From NCBI GenBank assembly GCA_963730325.1, contig CAVSRC010000019.1:620001-684000 (forward strand): DNA of 64,000 bases. The letters are read 5' to 3'. The DNA is from CAVSRC01 sp963730325 (GTDB lineage: Bacteria; Pseudomonadota; Alphaproteobacteria; Rhizobiales; Kaistiaceae). Within the stretch, counting starts at the first letter, position 1. Each line of letters starts with the position of its first letter. The notes beneath the pieces were generated by a model. That model saw only the letters and a list, made by a program, of their open reading frames with translations. It did not search any database and was not told the DNA's origin. Shown one piece after another: positions 38,100-46,999 of this stretch. Made by a program: the position numbers and the translations under genes.

Positions 38100-41000
38100 C
38101 TAAGGCTGGAACTCGAAGATCTTGCGGAAGATGCCCGGCGCCACCGCCGATAGCGGATTGAAGAAGACGCGCGGATTGGCCATCGGCCCCTCGACCTTGA
38201 AAGTGACGCCGATCAGGCCCTCGGTCAGGCCGCCGCCGGCGATCACGCCGATGATCGGAATGCGACTGAACAGATTGTTGAAGGCGTAGGCCGGCAGATA
38301 GGTGCCGGACAGTGCGATGGTCGCGCTCGGCAGGTCGTAGCGGCCGGAGAAGGTGGCGCCGATGGCGGCGCCGCGCAGCAACGCGTCCTCGATCACGACC
38401 GCCCGCTGCGTCTTCGAGAAACGGGCGATCATGCGGTCGAAATGCACGCGGGTCGGATCGAAACCGTCGCGGACGCCGCCCGATGCGTTGCGGCCAACGC
38501 CGACGCGCGCCATCGCCGGCTCGTTGAGCACGTTGAAATCGGCGATCTGCATCTGTCCGACCATCGGCCCGTTGGGGCCACCCCGCCCGTTGAGCGTGAT
38601 GACCCCGCCGTCGACGTGGGTATAGAGGTCGGTGAAGCGCAGCAGGTGGCCGGCGTCGCCGGCGCTGGCGTCGAGCCGCGTGCCTTTTGTGCCGACGGCG
38701 TAGTCGATCGACAGGTCCGATCCGGCGATGTTGCCGGTGAAGGTGAGCTTCTGGGTCTCGCCGCCGACGGAGACCAGGGTCATGGCCGCTCCGGTGATGG
38801 CCTCCTGGTTGAAGCCGATCAGCTTGTCGACACGGGCATCGACGGCGATGTCCGGGAACCCGCCGGCCTGTTCGTTGCGATCGCGGATGTTGGCGAGAAG
38901 CCCGCGCAGATCGAAGGAAGCGCCGCGCGCCGAAATGGCGTAGCCCGCGTCGCTGCGCGTCAGCTTGAGGGAGATCGAGTCGCCGGCATGCAGCGACAGA
39001 TTGTCGATGTCGGCGGAGAGCAGGTTGAGCGACGAGTTCGAGCTTGGCCGAGCCGGTGAGACCGAAGCCCTCGCCCTTGAGCACGAGGTTCTCGACCGAC
39101 TGGCCCGCGTCGGTCTTGAGCAGGTCGAAGGACAGCGTCGCCGGCACGCCGATCCCCTTCGACCAGCCGATGCCCTGGAGCACGACGCGGGCGCGGCGCA
39201 GGTCCAGCTGGTAGTGCTGGGCGCCGTTATCGCCGTCGGTCACCAGCGCCGTCACGGTGCCCGACAGCACGTCCTCAAGTCCGACGCCGAGCCGCTTGCG
39301 TGCCGCGTCGTCGAGGACGAGGCGCACCTGGCGCTCGCCGGGCTTCGGCAAGGCGCCGCCGTCCTCGGTCGGCAGCGACATGCTGACGTCGGCGGCGAGG
39401 CCGTCGATCTTCGCCTTGCCGTAGACCGTCACGTCGTCGGGGGCGACCGTCAGGGTGACGTCGGCGTCGCTCAGCGTGCGTCCGTCGATGGGCGCCTTGC
39501 TGGCGCCGTTCTTGATCTTGGCCACCACCTTCCAGTCGACCTCGGCCTCGTTGATCTCGTCGCGCAGCGGAAAGCGCACCGAGAGCGAAGCGTCGGCCGT
39601 GCCGCTAAGGTCGTTCGGCGACAGGTCGCGCTGTGCGAGGGCGTTGATCGGGTCGGCGTCGGCGATCGCGGCAATCGCGGCGACCGGGCCGGCGAGCTGG
39701 AACTCGACGATGCCGTCGGCCGGCCGCTTGGCGACGTTCGGAATGGCGAAGGCGGCGGCCTCGACCTTGACCGTGCCGGTGGGCAGATCGACCTCGCCGC
39801 TGTTGACGTCGACACCGAAGGTCGAACCGGACAACACCACGTTGCCGGACGCCTTGGTCACGGCCGGCACCTTGCCGATGGTGGTGAAGGTCACGTTCTT
39901 GAGCTGCATGTCGAGGCGCATGGCCTTGTCGGGCAGCTGCACCGGCTTGCCCCACAGCACGCCGGCCGGCACCGACGCCTCGTAGCTGCCCTCGGTGAGC
40001 TCGCCCGAGATCAAGTGCTCCATCACCCAGTGGCGCGCCGCCGGAGCGATGAAGGGGATCCAGATCGTCTTCATCGTGGCGACCGGCATCGGCGAGAACG
40101 AGGCGGCCAGTGCCAGCGACGGCGTCTTGCCCGGCTCGAAGCCGAGCTTGCCGGCAGCCGCCACCGAGCCGTTGGCGGTGACGATGACGGCGTTGCTGAT
40201 GGACAGCGTCCGCGCGCGGAGGTCGGCGGTTCCGGCGAGGGAAATGCGCTGGGCGACCATGGCCGGCGCCCCCGAATCGGGCGGCGCCATCACGGTGCCC
40301 GGCGATTCGAAATCGAAGACGTAGCGACCGGCGGCGGGGTCGCCATCGGGCTTTATGGTGCCGGTGACCAGCCCGCGCGTGTTGCCGAAGAAGAAGGTCG
40401 ACGGGTCGATGACGATCGCCTTGTGGGGGATGTCCCAGTGCAGGCGCACGGTGGCCTCGTCGAGAAGCACGCTCTCCTGCTTGGCGGTGAGGTCCTCGCG
40501 GAAGCGCAGCGTGCCGGCGCCGGCGTCGATGCGGGCGCTGGCATCCTCGATCTCACCGTCGGCGCTGATGTGCATCGACGCGCGCCCGTAGAGCGGCACG
40601 TCGGCCACGAACAGGCCCTTGTCGTTGCCGAAGGCGGGGATCACGTCGGCCAGCGTCAGCTGCGAGAAGGTGATCGACAGGGCGTGTCCGCCCGAATTGG
40701 CGTCGAGGTCGCGCTCGACGGTCGCCTGCCAGCGGCCGCTATAGCCGGAGGTGGCGAAGTTCACGGTCAGCGCCGAGGTTCGCGGGTCGAGGCTGACGCT
40801 GAGATCGGTGCTGGAGAAGCGCCGCTGCTGCCCCTCGCTGGCGTCCCACACGGAAATGACGCCGTTGACCACGGAGAGGCGCTCGAAGCCGGCGGCGGTG
40901 GCCGAATCGATCGGCGGCTCGATGCCGCTGTCGAGGATCTTCAGCGCCGTCACCAGGTCCGGAAAGTCCGGCGCGTCCGCATCGGCGGCCGGTGCTGCCG

Positions 41001-41601
41001 CTGAGTCCGCGTCCGGCGCAGCCGTGGTCGCCGGGGCGGGCCCAGGCACCGGCGGGGACGCCCCCTCGGCAACCGTCTGGCCGCCACCGCCCGATGGCGC
41101 CGCATCGGCCGCCGGCGTTTCAAAGGTCGGCGCCGCTCCCAGCATCACGCGGCCGTCGCTGGTGCGCAGGAAGGAAAGCTGCGGCGCGTTGAATTCGACG
41201 GTGCGGATGTCGACGTGCAGCCTCAGCAGCGAATAGGGATCGACGACAAAGCGCGTCTCGGGAACCTCGACGACCACGGCCTGCCGGTCGTCGCGCACGA
41301 CGATATCGTCGACGCGCACGACCAGTCCGAGCACGGGGTCGGTGTCGATCACCGCCCGCTTGATGGCGACCGAATAGCCGGGACCGAGGTTGGAGCGCAG
41401 CGTCGCGGCAATCTGGTCGCGGACGAAGCCGAAATCGGTTCGCCCGACGAGAACCACGACGATCCCGCCGACGACCACGACGACGAGGACGACGGCCAGG
41501 ATCGCCACGGCACGAAAGGCGAGCCGGAACCACGCGGCGGGCGAATTGCGTTGCCGCAGGGGCCGCGCGGCCGCGGTCGGAAGCGATATCTTCAGGCGCA
41601 T
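38100..41601 (-). pseudogene. Large AsmA/DUF3971-family envelope protein, frameshifted
   Basis: This would be a protein of about 1166 residues with an N-terminal cytoplasmic basic stretch, one membrane anchor (AILAVVLVVVVVGGIVVVLV) and a very long periplasmic beta-rich region. It is the YhdP/TamB-like AsmA superfamily that bridges the envelope and helps move phospholipid. An Ala/Pro-rich linker lies near residues 165-205. The frame breaks near 39040, after LTGSAKLEL, and resumes one frame over as NSSLNLLSADIDNL, ending ...GIFRKIFEFQP at 38100. One extra or two missing bases explain it. Either recent inactivation or a sequence error is possible. Confidence 0.75.
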
Positions 41602-41825
41602 TGCTCGGAGCGTCGCTCCCTCCCGACCCGGCGTGCGCGCCGGCCCGCGATTCCAGACTGTGTCCGCCCCTTTGTACCAAGAAGCTCGGCCGTGGCGACA
41701 CTCTCGGCCGGCCGCGGCTTGTCGGCGCTGTGCCGGCGGCCATAAACTCGTTCCCCGCAGCGCCGCCGGCTCGCCGCCCCGTGGTGCATTCTTGAAGCCA
41801 GTCAAGTGCGACGAAAGGAAGGCAA

Positions 41826-42293
41826 ATGGCCGATTTGGGCGAGGGAGACAAGGCCCCCGAGATCGCGCTGGAGGCCGATGACGGCAGCCAGTTCAGCCTT
41901 GCCGGACACAAGGGCGGCAAGGTGGTGGTCTATTTCTACCCGAAGGACGACACCCAGGGTTGCACCATCGAGGCGATCGATTTCACCAAGGCGGCGCCGG
42001 CCTTCGCCAAGGCGGGCACCAAGGTGGTGGGCATCTCGCCGGACAGCGTCGCCTCGCACTGCAAGTTCCGCGACAAGCACGGCCTTGCCGTCACGCTCGC
42101 CGCCGATCCCGAGCGCACGGCCATCGAGGCCTACGGCGTGTGGGTCGAGAAATCCATGTACGGCCGCAAATACATGGGCGTCGAACGGTCCACCTTCCTG
42201 ATCGGTGCGGACGGGCGCGTGGCGCGGGCCTGGCGCGGGGTCAAGGTGCCGGGTCACGTTGCGGAGGTGCTGGCGGCGGCCGAAGCCCTCTAG
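41826..42293 (+). CDS. bcp: Thioredoxin-dependent peroxiredoxin Bcp
   Basis: A 155-residue peroxiredoxin of the BCP/PrxQ group that reduces hydrogen and alkyl peroxides. The peroxidatic cysteine is in YPKDDTQGCTIEAIDF, near residue 46. The usual resolving cysteine five residues later is absent (CTIEAID instead of CTxEAC); another cysteine in SHCKFRDKHG could resolve or the enzyme may act as 1-Cys. The ERSTFLIGADGRV stretch is typical. It is divergent from the AsmA-like gene. Confidence 0.92.
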   Translation: MADLGEGDKAPEIALEADDGSQFSLAGHKGGKVVVYFYPKDDTQGCTIEAIDFTKAAPAFAKAGTKVVGISPDSVASHCKFRDKHGLAVTLAADPERTAIEAYGVWVEKSMYGRKYMGVERSTFLIGADGRVARAWRGVKVPGHVAEVLAAAEAL

Positions 42294-42449
42294 TTCTCAC
42301 TCCCCTCGCAGCCGGCCGGAATCGCTACTTTCAGCCGAAAAGGTTCTGGCCTTCGCCGCCTCTTTGCCTCATTCTCGCGCTCAAACCTGATCCCGGTGTT
42401 GGGTGGGTCCGTGGGGACCCGGCCACCATTTTCGTGGATGGAGCCAGAT

Positions 42450-43103
42450 GTGTTGAAATCATTGACGAGAAATAGCGCGATTTCGTCCTTCGGAATCGCC
42501 GTGGGCCTTGTGGTGGCCTCGCTTGCGACCGGAGCACTGGCTGCCGAGACGGCTCCCGCCGCCCCCCCGAAGGAGCAGAAGGCCCCTGAAATCGCGGCGA
42601 GCCAATGGGTCAAGATATGCGATCCGAACAACGCCAAGCTGTGCCAGATCAGCGCGGACTATTCGCTGGTCGGCGCGCCGTCGCCGATCGGGAGCATCTC
42701 GATCCAGACCTCCCCTGATCCGAACAAGTTCGCGGTCGGCATTCAGGTCCCCCTCGGCTTCCGCCTCAATGCGGGCATCCCGCTCAGCGTCGACGGCACC
42801 AAGAAGGCGGAAGCGCAGTTCATCACCTGCCTGCCCTCGCCACAGGGCCAGACCTTCTTCTGCCTGGCCCAGACACCGGTCGATAGCGCCTTCATCGACG
42901 CCATGAAGAAGGGCAAGGCGCTCCAGCTGCAGCTGGCGTCCATGGACAAGTCGAGCACCACGATGGCCTTTCCGCTGACCAGCTTCACCGCGGCCTATGA
43001 TGGCCCGGACCAGGCGGCGCTGGCCCGGCAGCGTGAGGACGCCGCCAAGATCCTGGCCGAGAAGGCCAAGCAGCGGGCGAAGCAGCTGGAAGGCCAGCAG
43101 TAA
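42450..43103 (+). CDS. Invasion-associated locus B (IalB) family protein
   Basis: A 217-residue exported protein with a signal peptide ending near GALAAETAP, then a beta-rich domain with four paired cysteines: WVKICDPNNAKLC and ITCLPSPQGQTFFC. These are diagnostic of IalB, first described for erythrocyte invasion in Bartonella but widespread and of unknown role in free-living rhizobia. A C-terminal charged helix (AKILAEKAKQRAKQLEGQQ) follows. The start is taken as the GTG at 42450 because GGAG (42440-42443) precedes it by six bases; an ATG at 42438 is the alternative and adds four residues. Confidence 0.87.
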   Translation: MLKSLTRNSAISSFGIAVGLVVASLATGALAAETAPAAPPKEQKAPEIAASQWVKICDPNNAKLCQISADYSLVGAPSPIGSISIQTSPDPNKFAVGIQVPLGFRLNAGIPLSVDGTKKAEAQFITCLPSPQGQTFFCLAQTPVDSAFIDAMKKGKALQLQLASMDKSSTTMAFPLTSFTAAYDGPDQAALARQREDAAKILAEKAKQRAKQLEGQQ

Positions 43104-43137
43104 CCACCGGCCCCACGCCGGACCGGCTTTTCTTGCA

Positions 43138-43165
43138 GGGCGCGAGGATCTCTCGCGCCCTTTTT
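43138..43165 (+). terminator. Rho-independent terminator of the IalB-family gene
   Basis: A 9-bp perfect stem (GGGCGCGAG 43138-43146, CTCGCGCCC 43152-43160), a five-base loop, and TTTTT directly after. Confidence 0.9.
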
Positions 43166-43250
43166 GTATGGTGCGCGCGGGCGTCGGCCCGGGGGCCCGG
43201 CCAGCGGCCCGTTTGCGGCCTTCCGGCAGGCTTTCGCGGCTCCCCACCAA

Positions 43251-43263
43251 GGTTTTGTTAACC
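43251..43263 (+). promoter_or_regulatory. GGTTTTGTTAACC dyad box upstream of the M23 peptidase gene
   Basis: GGTTTTGTTAACC lies 65 bases upstream of the M23 gene start. Nearly the same box stands before each of the three FecR-domain genes at 61.1, 62.4 and 62.97 kb. The binding factor is unknown. TTAACC resembles part of the CtrA motif, but the full TTAA-N7-TTAA spacing is not met here. Confidence 0.4.
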
Positions 43264-43327
43264 TTAATGCTTTCTAATCCAGCGATACGATTTCCTTGCG
43301 TGTTCCCGCAACAATCGGTGCGTTCGT

Positions 43328-44584
43328 ATGCCTGCTGCCGCCGTTACCCGACGTTCGACTTCCTTCGCCAAACGCAAGCCGCCGCATCGGATCATCATCG
43401 CCCGTGGCGGCGAGGTGCGCACCTTCACGGTCAGGCCGTGGCTTGCCGGCGCGGTCATTGCCGGCACCGCGCTCTTCGGCACACTCTATCTCGGCGCGAC
43501 CGGCTACCTTTTCTTCCGCGACGACATCCTCAAGGACTCCATCGCGCAACAGACGCAGATGAAGCAGGCCTATGAGGAGCGCATTGCGACGCTGCGCTCC
43601 GACATCGACCGGCTGACCAGCCGCCAGCTTCTCAACCAGCAGAAGATCGAGGCGGACGTTCAGCGACTGTCCGGCCGCCAGGCGGCGCTCGATGCGCGCC
43701 AGGACGTCATTGCCGGCCTGAGCCAGGCGGCACGGCGTGTCGGAATCGCGGCACCCACGCCGATACCCGCCCCGGCTCCCGACAAGCAGGCCGCGGCCGA
43801 AAGCCCCTCCACGGCCGGCGCCGCCTCGCCGCTCGCCGGTGCCACCATCCGCTCCGCTGCGCCCGAAGCGACAGGCGGCCCGCTGAAGCACATCAGCGCC
43901 ATTGAGAGCTCGCTCAATTCGCTGGAGCGCTGGCAGGTCGCCTATGTCGACGGCGTCGCCCGGCGCGTGAAGCAGCGTTCGCAGAAGATCGCCGCCATTC
44001 TCCGCCGTCTCGGCCAGCACCTGCCGCCCGGCCGTGCCGACGACAGCGACGTCGGCGGTCCGCTGGTGGCGCTCACGCCCAGTGCCGATCCCGCCACCTT
44101 TCGCGCCGGCGTCTCGTTGGTCACCGGCGAAGTCGAGCGTTTCGGGGCGCTGCGCCGCATCGCCCTCAGGCTGCCGTTGACCCGCCCGATCCCCGGCGCG
44201 GCGATCACCAGCCGCTTCGGCGTGCGCATCGACCCGTTCCTGGGGACGCCGGCCATGCACACCGGCATCGATTTCCGCGCGCCGCGCGGCTATCCGGCGC
44301 GCGCCACCGCCGACGGAACCGTGACCATGGCCGGCTACTATGGCGGCTACGGCAAGATGGTCGAGGTCGACCACGGCAACGGCATCACCACCCGCTTCGG
44401 CCATCTCAGCCAGATCTCGGTGAAGGTCGGACAGGTCGTGTCCAAGGGGACCGTGCTTGGCCGCACCGGCTCGACCGGCCGCTCGACCGGCCCCCACCTC
44501 CACTACGAGGTCCGGGTCGACGGCGATGCCATCGACCCGCTGCGCTACATCAAGGCGGGCAGCGAGATCGCCCAGCTGCTCTAG
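43328..44584 (+). CDS. M23-family metallopeptidase (LytM/EnvC-like)
   Basis: A 418-residue envelope protein. A cytoplasmic basic N-terminus is followed by one membrane anchor (AGAVIAGTALFGTLYLGATG, residues 39-65), a coiled coil (about 75-135), a Pro/Ala-rich linker, and a C-terminal M23 domain. The zinc motif is MHTGIDFRAPRG (H-x3-D), and the distal HLHYEVRVDG supplies the H-x-H. The ligand set is complete, so it is probably an active peptidoglycan endopeptidase (cutting stem-peptide cross-links) at the cell wall. It has its own upstream region with a dyad box. Confidence 0.92.
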   Translation: MPAAAVTRRSTSFAKRKPPHRIIIARGGEVRTFTVRPWLAGAVIAGTALFGTLYLGATGYLFFRDDILKDSIAQQTQMKQAYEERIATLRSDIDRLTSRQLLNQQKIEADVQRLSGRQAALDARQDVIAGLSQAARRVGIAAPTPIPAPAPDKQAAAESPSTAGAASPLAGATIRSAAPEATGGPLKHISAIESSLNSLERWQVAYVDGVARRVKQRSQKIAAILRRLGQHLPPGRADDSDVGGPLVALTPSADPATFRAGVSLVTGEVERFGALRRIALRLPLTRPIPGAAITSRFGVRIDPFLGTPAMHTGIDFRAPRGYPARATADGTVTMAGYYGGYGKMVEVDHGNGITTRFGHLSQISVKVGQVVSKGTVLGRTGSTGRSTGPHLHYEVRVDGDAIDPLRYIKAGSEIAQLL

Positions 44585-44605
44585 CTCGACCGGCTCGGCG
44601 CCGGC

Positions 44606-45184
44606 TCAGGCCGCGACGGCTTCCTTCCCGGCGCGCATGCCCTTCATTGCCTGGCTCCACGTGACCAGCTGGTCGAGCATGGTGGCGAGCTGCTGCACGT
44701 GCCTGGGATCCGGCTTGAACACCGAGAAGTTCTCGAAATCGGTGTAAAGCGACAGGGAGACGTGGGCGCGCACGTCGGCGACCTGCACCTCCGCCATGAT
44801 GCCGCGCAAATGCTCCACGGCACGCGCACCGCCGGTCGAACCGTAGCTGACGAAGCCGGCAGCCTTGTTGTTCCATTCGCCGTAGATGAAATCGATGGCG
44901 TTCTTCAGGGCGCCGGAGATCGAGTGATTGTATTCAGGGCTGACGAACACGAAACCGTCATAGGCGGCGATCGTCTCGGCCCAGCGCTTGGTGTGCTCGT
45001 GTTCGTACTTGCCCATCGACGGCGGCATCGGCTCGTCGAACACCGGCAGATCGTATTCGGCGATGTCGACGATCTCGTAGGTGGCGTCGCCGCGCTTTCT
45101 GGCGAGGTCCAGCACCCATTGCGCGACCTGCGGGGAAGCGCGGTTCGGGCGGGTGCTGCCGACGATGATTGCGATCTTGAGCAT
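44606..45184 (-). CDS. NAD(P)H-dependent FMN reductase family protein
   Basis: A 192-residue flavodoxin-fold oxidoreductase. The FMN phosphate loop is IIVGSTRPNRASPQVA, and the isoalloxazine-binding motif is VSPEYNHSISGALKNAIDF, both diagnostic of the NADPH-dependent FMN/quinone reductase (ArsH/ChrR-like) family. It is cytoplasmic and a dimer in relatives. It is divergent from an HxlR regulator; such pairs are classic, with the regulator sensing an electrophile such as a quinone or aldehyde and controlling the reductase. The particular inducer is not evident. Confidence 0.92.
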   Translation of the reverse strand: MLKIAIIVGSTRPNRASPQVAQWVLDLARKRGDATYEIVDIAEYDLPVFDEPMPPSMGKYEHEHTKRWAETIAAYDGFVFVSPEYNHSISGALKNAIDFIYGEWNNKAAGFVSYGSTGGARAVEHLRGIMAEVQVADVRAHVSLSLYTDFENFSVFKPDPRHVQQLATMLDQLVTWSQAMKGMRAGKEAVAA

Positions 45185-45273
45185 TGCGATTGAGTCCCCT
45201 GGCTACTGGTATAGAATGGTGACTGACGCTAGATAAGTGACCAGGTAGTGCCCAAAAACAAGGAGGCACTTTT
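45185..45273. promoter_or_regulatory. Shared control region of reductase and HxlR gene
   Basis: This 89-base gap between the divergent starts contains imperfect dyads such as GGCTACTGGT (45200-45209) against ACCAGGTAGTGCC (45240-45252), with GGTGAC and AAGTGACC between. It ends in AAGGAGG (45260-45266), seven bases before the TTG start of the regulator gene. HxlR proteins usually bind such dyads. Confidence 0.45.
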
Positions 45274-45660
45274 TTGAAACAGGGTACCCTTCACCAAACC
45301 GAGCCCTGCCGGCGGATCAGCGACATCCTCTCGCGCATCGGCGACAAATGGAGCCTGCTGGTCATCCGCCAGCTCGGCGAGGGCCCGCTGCGCTTCAGCC
45401 AGATCAAGCGCAGCCTGGGCAGCATTTCGCAGAAGATGCTGACCGCGACGCTGCGCGGCCTGGAGCGCGACGGCTTCGTCAGCCGCACCGTCTTCCCGAC
45501 GGTGCCGCCGCGCGTCGACTACGCGCTGACCTCGCTCGGCCGCGACCTGCTCGATCCGGTCCGCGCACTGGGCGACTGGGCGATGGAGAACGCCGAGCGC
45601 ATCGAGCGCGCCCGCAAGCGTTTCGACGAGGCGGCGGAGAAGAAATCCGAGGCCGCGTGA
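45274..45660 (+). CDS. HxlR-family transcriptional regulator
   Basis: A 128-residue winged-helix regulator of the HxlR/YodB type. The family cysteine near the N-terminus is present (HQTEPCRRISDIL, about residue 10), the redox or electrophile sensor in relatives. The helix-turn-helix lies in RFSQIKRSLGSISQKMLTATL, and the wing is VSRTVFPTVPPRVDYALT. The start is a TTG at 45274 seven bases after a perfect AAGGAGG; no ATG is available before the conserved cysteine. It is divergent from the FMN reductase gene it probably controls. Confidence 0.9.
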   Translation: MKQGTLHQTEPCRRISDILSRIGDKWSLLVIRQLGEGPLRFSQIKRSLGSISQKMLTATLRGLERDGFVSRTVFPTVPPRVDYALTSLGRDLLDPVRALGDWAMENAERIERARKRFDEAAEKKSEAA

Positions 45661-45667
45661 GGCCTGG

Positions 45668-46732
45668 CTACGCCCCGGCAGCGGTGAGCCCGAGCAGCCA
45701 GCGGTTGACTTCGCTGAACGAGTCCTCGCTGTCGTGGGTCAGCGCGCGGCGCTGGCCGTTGCCGGCGGCGGCGCGGATGTCGCCGGGCGAGGTGCCGTAC
45801 GTCAGGCGCAGCGCGCGGCTGAACGCGGCTTCGCTGGCAAACCCGCAACGTGCCGCCACGCTGCCGGCGCCCTCGTCGCGCAAGGCGGGATTGGACAGCA
45901 TGCTGACGGCGCGGACAAGCCGCCTCTGGCGAATGTAGTTGCTCACGCCACCGAACGGTCTGAACAGGCGATAGAGGGTGGCGCGCGACAGGCCGCCGCT
46001 TTGCAGGAGGAAATCCGGGCCGAGGCCGGGATCGCCGAGATTGGCCTCGATCAGGCCGCGCAGCCAGCGCGTCGTGGCGGCAGCGGCGGCTTCTCCGGCC
46101 ATGGAGCGCGTCGCCGTGCTCGGCCCGACGCAAGCGGCGACCAGATTCGCCGTGGTGCGCGCTGCGAAGCGGGCCTCGTCGCGGCCCAGATTCGGCGCTT
46201 CCGCATGGAGCGCACGCATATGCGACAGCAGCAGCGCGTTGAGCGGGCTGCCGCGCCGTAGGACATAACCGTGCAGTGCGTCCGGTTCGGGCACCAGTCG
46301 CTCGAGCGCGACGCGCGGCAGCACGACGGTCATGTCGGTATAGGACGTCGTCCAGCTGCGATAGGGCCGTGCCAGGTCGAGGACGTAGATGTCGCCCGCC
46401 CTCATCTCGGTCTCGCGGCCGCCGGCCTCCAGGCGGCCGCCGCCCTTGAGGAGGGCCGAGAGAATGAAGTGATCGATCCCGCTACGGGCAATTACCTGCC
46501 AACTGCGATCGAAGCTGGTCGCCGACGCAGTCAGTGACGACACCGAAAAGCCCGCGAACTGACAGGCCGTCCCGTCGAGCCGGAAGCTCTGCCGCACGTC
46601 GCGGTCAGCGGCATCCATCACCGACACCGGGGCAACGCCATGGCGCCAGAGTTCGAAATCGTCGGCAACGCCCGAGGCGACATGCAGCCTGAGCCGGGCG
46701 GGGCCAGGAGGTAGGACGGCGGTCGAATCCAT
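45668..46732 (-). CDS. AraC-family regulator with AraC-binding-like N-domain
   Basis: A 354-residue regulator. The N-terminal ~210 residues form a cupin-like ligand domain of the AraC_binding_2 type (SFRLDGTACQFAGFSVSSL, then RAGDIYVLDLARPYRSWTTSY). The C-terminal AraC DNA-binding domain contains FLLQSGGLSRATLYRLFRPFGG and SVAARCGFASEAAFSRALRLTYG. Its stop is eight bases beyond that of the convergent HxlR gene. The ATG at 46732 is chosen; a TTG five codons earlier is possible. The target genes are not apparent. Confidence 0.88.
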   Translation of the reverse strand: MDSTAVLPPGPARLRLHVASGVADDFELWRHGVAPVSVMDAADRDVRQSFRLDGTACQFAGFSVSSLTASATSFDRSWQVIARSGIDHFILSALLKGGGRLEAGGRETEMRAGDIYVLDLARPYRSWTTSYTDMTVVLPRVALERLVPEPDALHGYVLRRGSPLNALLLSHMRALHAEAPNLGRDEARFAARTTANLVAACVGPSTATRSMAGEAAAAATTRWLRGLIEANLGDPGLGPDFLLQSGGLSRATLYRLFRPFGGVSNYIRQRRLVRAVSMLSNPALRDEGAGSVAARCGFASEAAFSRALRLTYGTSPGDIRAAAGNGQRRALTHDSEDSFSEVNRWLLGLTAAGA

Positions 46733-46999
46733 GTATATCTTTGACAACTAGGCGCTTTTCTTGTCATCACGCCTACCGGTAAACTGCCCGGCTCGGTGCA
46801 TGTTTGCAATATGTCCCGGTTTTCCGACGCCTCGTGCTGCAAAGGCCTGCCCGCCGGACAGCGGAGCAGTCAGTGGGCGGCATGGGGATCAGCGCATTTC
46901 AGGGGCGATCCCGCGGGCAGCATCAGCTGGCGACTGCAGGCCCGCTGCCACGCGGCGGAATAGGCGTCTGGCACCCCAGGCAGCGAGGCGACGGGCCGC

